This document shows, piece after piece, positions 60,761-64,000 of a stretch of DNA of 64,000 nt. The stretch spans positions 11,768,129 through 11,832,128 of the forward strand of contig CM052355.1 of NCBI GenBank assembly GCA_028551475.1, given 5' to 3'. The position numbers and the translations under genes are program-made. Each line of letters starts with the position of its first letter. Position 1 is the first letter of the stretch. Below the pieces are notes generated by a model. The model saw only the letters and a list, made by a program, of their open reading frames with translations. It did not search any database and was not told where the DNA came from. The stretch comes from Casuarina equisetifolia (taxonomy: Eukaryota; Streptophyta; Magnoliopsida; Fagales; Casuarinaceae).

Positions 60761-62300
60761 GCTCCTTCTAAAAATATCTTTTAAGTGATTTTATAAAATC
60801 GTTGAAATACCATGAATGAACGAATAGATATCAGCAAATTTTGCTGTTTTTAAACATTAATTAGTTTACGCTTGTGTATTATTGGAAGATAACTTGTATA
60901 AGAGTTTGCAATGTCACCCGCATGAGTTCCTTCTATTTCTATAGATCAACTTAATAAAATAAGTAATTGAATTTCTTTGGCCAAATCATTTTAAAAAATT
61001 AAATTAAGTCATAGTAGTCCTATAAATATGGCTAAGGTAGCCTATAAATGAGCTTTTAAATTATACATTTTAAGATGTGTGGAACCAAAGTATGTGTAAT
61101 ATTAATAATTAAATATTGAGTTATTTAAAGAACATTACAGAGCCAAAATTGAATTGGTTTTGAATTTTTTTTTCCATTCAAAAGGCTAAATCCAAACGAC
61201 TAGTCTCTTGCCCGTAGTTTCGCACGCCTGTTCTGCTACTGCACGACTTCTCCACACGGTCCTCCATTGCCTCAGCAAATGTACAAAGTGGAGCTGCCCG
61301 ATGCTTTGCTGACCCGCTTCTTCCCTTTCGGGTGAGATTGACCCAGGGGTTTCGGTTCGAGGGTTATAAAATGCGACCAGTTTCGGGTTCAAGGTAAGGG
61401 TGATCGACGAGACCCGGACTTTTGAAATTTAGCTAATAAATGTGTTGGTCGATGTTAGGAGTTATGTTGTCCCATGCTGAAATAGAGAGCTTATTTTATG
61501 GTTAAGGATATATCACCTTTGAATACGTATTTTAAAAATAAATTCTATTTTTCACATAATATCAAAGTCAAGTTAAAAAAGTCAAAAGGAACCGAGAGAT
61601 TATCGGCTCAATTAAGTGTTTTGATAGTCTCTTTCCACCCCGAAATTGTTCGTTCGATGACCTAAGAAAACGGGCCTAAACCATAAAATAGTGGGCCTCA
61701 CACAACCCATGACCCGGCAACATTAATAAGGATGCTGAAACAAAACAAGTAGCTCACTTCGTAATACAAATAAAAGTATTGAAATAAGGACCGTTGTGGG
61801 GGTATGTAACATAAATGTCATTGTGGTGCCTAACTGGCGCTTAAACGTCACATCGTGGTGGCTTTGGACTTGTTGGGGGCTCAACATAGTAACAATATTT
61901 AAATAAAATGATTTTTCATTAACCCTATGCTCTAAAGCTTTTAACATAATGCTCTTGAATCATGACAAAAGAACCTTAAAAGCTTTGGTTTGTATCGAAT
62001 TTTCAGCTGAGTATTCTGAACTTGTTCACTGTTAGATGAGAGACACTGTGTGAATAATGTTGTTGCTATCTATTGATCTAATAGGAGAGAAGTCTTCTAA
62101 AAGCCACGCCCAACGTCCTTTGGCCGAGTTTTTCAAATAAGGATTCATCTTTTCGCCTATGAGGGACCATTAGGGTTCGAAAGCGAGGATTGGTAAGTTA
62201 GCTTTTGCAGAAGAGGAAGGAAGCTTGGGTTCTCGAAGGCTTGACAAATTTGGTTACCCATTATGTGGGTTCCTTTCAACAAATCAACATTGTTAATATC
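60761..62300. other. Spacer, no recognised gene
   Basis: AT-rich apart from a short GC-richer block at about 61190-61420. No domain or RNA gene was seen. Confidence 0.4.
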
Positions 62301-62302
62301 TT

Positions 62303-63540
62303 AGGATCCTCACTTGGAAGCAACATAGACGAGACGGGCTTTACTTTCACCTAGAAATATGGCAGAACCATGCATGATAGAATTTCTTGATACGCACTCA
62401 AACTTGGGTCAAATAGAAGAGGATCTTGAGTAAAATCCATTGAAAAGTTTGGCACTTAAACAACATCATGCCTTAGTTGAAAAGATTCTCCAAACTTAAA
62501 TATTCTTGGATATCTCATGGGTTCAAGATGTGCTTCCTGAAAAATAAATTGCTCAACTTCCTCTTGTTTTGCATAAAAAGTATGGACAAAATTCAAGTGT
62601 CTATCTAGAGTTGAAGGAAGCCAAGGTCTTAACTTTGTAATATCAAACGAAGAGCATGACCATTGAAACATAACATGATAGTCATTTTGCGGAAGATATT
62701 ATGGAACCATTTCATATAAAGTGACATTATCATTTGTTGTAGCATATAATCTACTTTTTCCTTGAAAATTAATTAAAATACTAGAAGAAGAACATGAATA
62801 TGTATCTTTAGAACTACCACTATTTTCAACATACTTCTTCAAACTCAACATGTTGTGGGATATCTTCATCTAAGTTTAACCATGAAAATTTATAGCTTCC
62901 TCATAGTTAAAGCCATTCGAGAACTGGTCATTAGCTAAATCAATAGCTTATGCTGAAAATAGTGAAAAATCAATATCCATCTTTAGTGCAAAATATGTTA
63001 TTCTTAAATTAGGATCCTCACTTGGAAACAACATAGGAGAGACAAGTTGTACATTCAAATGGAAAAATGGTAGAATTGTGCATAGTAGAATTACTTGATA
63101 GGCACCTAAACTTGGATCAAATAGAAAAGGATATTATGTAAAGTCCATTGGAAATTTTTGGCTCTTGAACAACGTCATGCCTTAATTGAGAAGATTCTCC
63201 AACTTTAAATATTCATGGATATCCCATGCATTCAAGGTGTGGTTCTTGAAGAATATATTGCCTAGTTTCCTCTTATTTTATATAAAAGGTTTGGGCAACA
63301 TTTAGATGACTATTTGGAAGTGAAGAAAGCCAATGTCCTCACGTTGTAACACCAAATGGTGAGTATGACCATTGAAACATAGCATGATAGTCATTTGGCA
63401 GGAGATAGTGTTAAACCATCTCATTTAAAGTAAAGTCATCATTTATTGTAACATATAATCTATTTTCTCATTTTGAAATTACTTAAATACCAAAGGAAGA
63501 AGATGAATACATATCTTTAGAAATACCATTATTTTCAACA
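62303..63540. repeat. Direct duplication of about 530 bp (two diverged copies, offset about 705 bp)
   Basis: Copy one runs about 62303-62830 and copy two about 63010-63540. Both begin TTAGGATCCTCACTTGGAA and end near ACTATTTTCAACA or ATTATTTTCAACA. Shared blocks include ATGACCATTGAAACATA and AAAAGATTCTCCAA/GAGAAGATTCTCCAA. The minus strand of copy one has a 71-codon frame (62456-62671) that is broken in copy two. I do not recognise it. It is probably transposon-derived. Confidence 0.85.
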
Positions 63541-64000
63541 TCTATCACATCTTAAAAAACTGTAATGTCCTACAATACCTCTACACTTCCTTTTACCCCA
63601 AACCTCAATTCATTCTCCTATTGGAATTATTTAAATTCTGCACTAGAATCTAATTCCACTATATCATATTCTGTTTTTTGGTCATTTTTGCTATTGAAGG
63701 ATCAAGGCTTCAAAAGATTTCATCACAATTGTTTAAGAACATTAAATTGAATGATCTTTGATTAAGTGGATAAAGACAAAAAGATAATAGAAAATGATAA
63801 TGATCACAATGATGTTCTTGATACTCTATGTGGTAGTTTGAATGACTTGTTGTGATGTGTTACATAAGGACATGGCACAAACTTTTAATTCTTAGCAAGG
63901 ATGATTGGTTTTTGGTTAACTAGTTGATTTTCATTGCACTTGTGGTTTCTAATGTATAGATTCTTGGTTTGTGTTCATAATTCAACTATGTTTTGCCATT
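63541..64000. other. Spacer to the window end
   Basis: No gene was recognised. The open frame at 63565-63750 has no family signature. Confidence 0.4.

Noticed and set aside
1..64000. CRISPR arrays, operons, bacterial insertions, organelle DNA
   Set aside because: No regularly spaced short repeats with unique spacers, no bacterial-type gene clusters, and no organelle genes were seen.

Overview
This is nuclear DNA of a flowering plant, most likely a eudicot. Genes are sparse and split by introns with GT/AG borders, the spacers are AT-rich, plant retrotransposon debris is abundant, and all recognisable proteins belong to plant families. I cannot name the species.

Layout. 1-1500: scrambled remains of a Ty1/copia element. 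1990-2432: a DUF538-type reading frame with a likely frameshift. 3167-3426: a long imperfect hairpin. 3940-5583 (minus): plant-specific TFIIB-related factor PTF2, with a repeated leader. 9081-9642 (minus): a small zinc-binding protein related to the tail of YVH1-type phosphatases but without a phosphatase domain. 14042-18103: a UGT73-type glucosyltransferase locus with one intact gene (15341-16813) and four or so broken pieces. 18700-27150: a copia element interrupted by a TRIM element, whose first LTR is in turn interrupted by an Athila-like Ty3/gypsy element that carries only gag. 27150-34200: long spacer. 34413-37278: two-exon bHLH transcription factor. 38794-43211: the autophagy E1 enzyme ATG7 in 14 exons, with a one-base frameshift in exon 2. 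44889-44959: tRNA-Gly(GCC). 48904-51744: ARM-repeat protein. 52708-58028 (minus): LCB1 subunit of serine palmitoyltransferase in 12 exons. 60800-64000: spacer with a 0.5-kb direct duplication.

The genes are ordinary single-copy plant genes for Pol III/Pol I-type initiation, autophagy, sphingolipid synthesis, transcription and specialised metabolism. They do not form an operon-like unit. The most unusual structure is the gypsy-type insertion at 20884-25809. It is flanked by a perfect 5-bp target duplication, but its 3' end is an inverted copy of the first 72 bp of its own 5' LTR instead of a 3' LTR. That suggests integration of an aberrant reverse-transcription product with two U3 ends. Exon borders were placed by eye from splice signals, reading-frame continuity and remembered family sequences, and were not computed.
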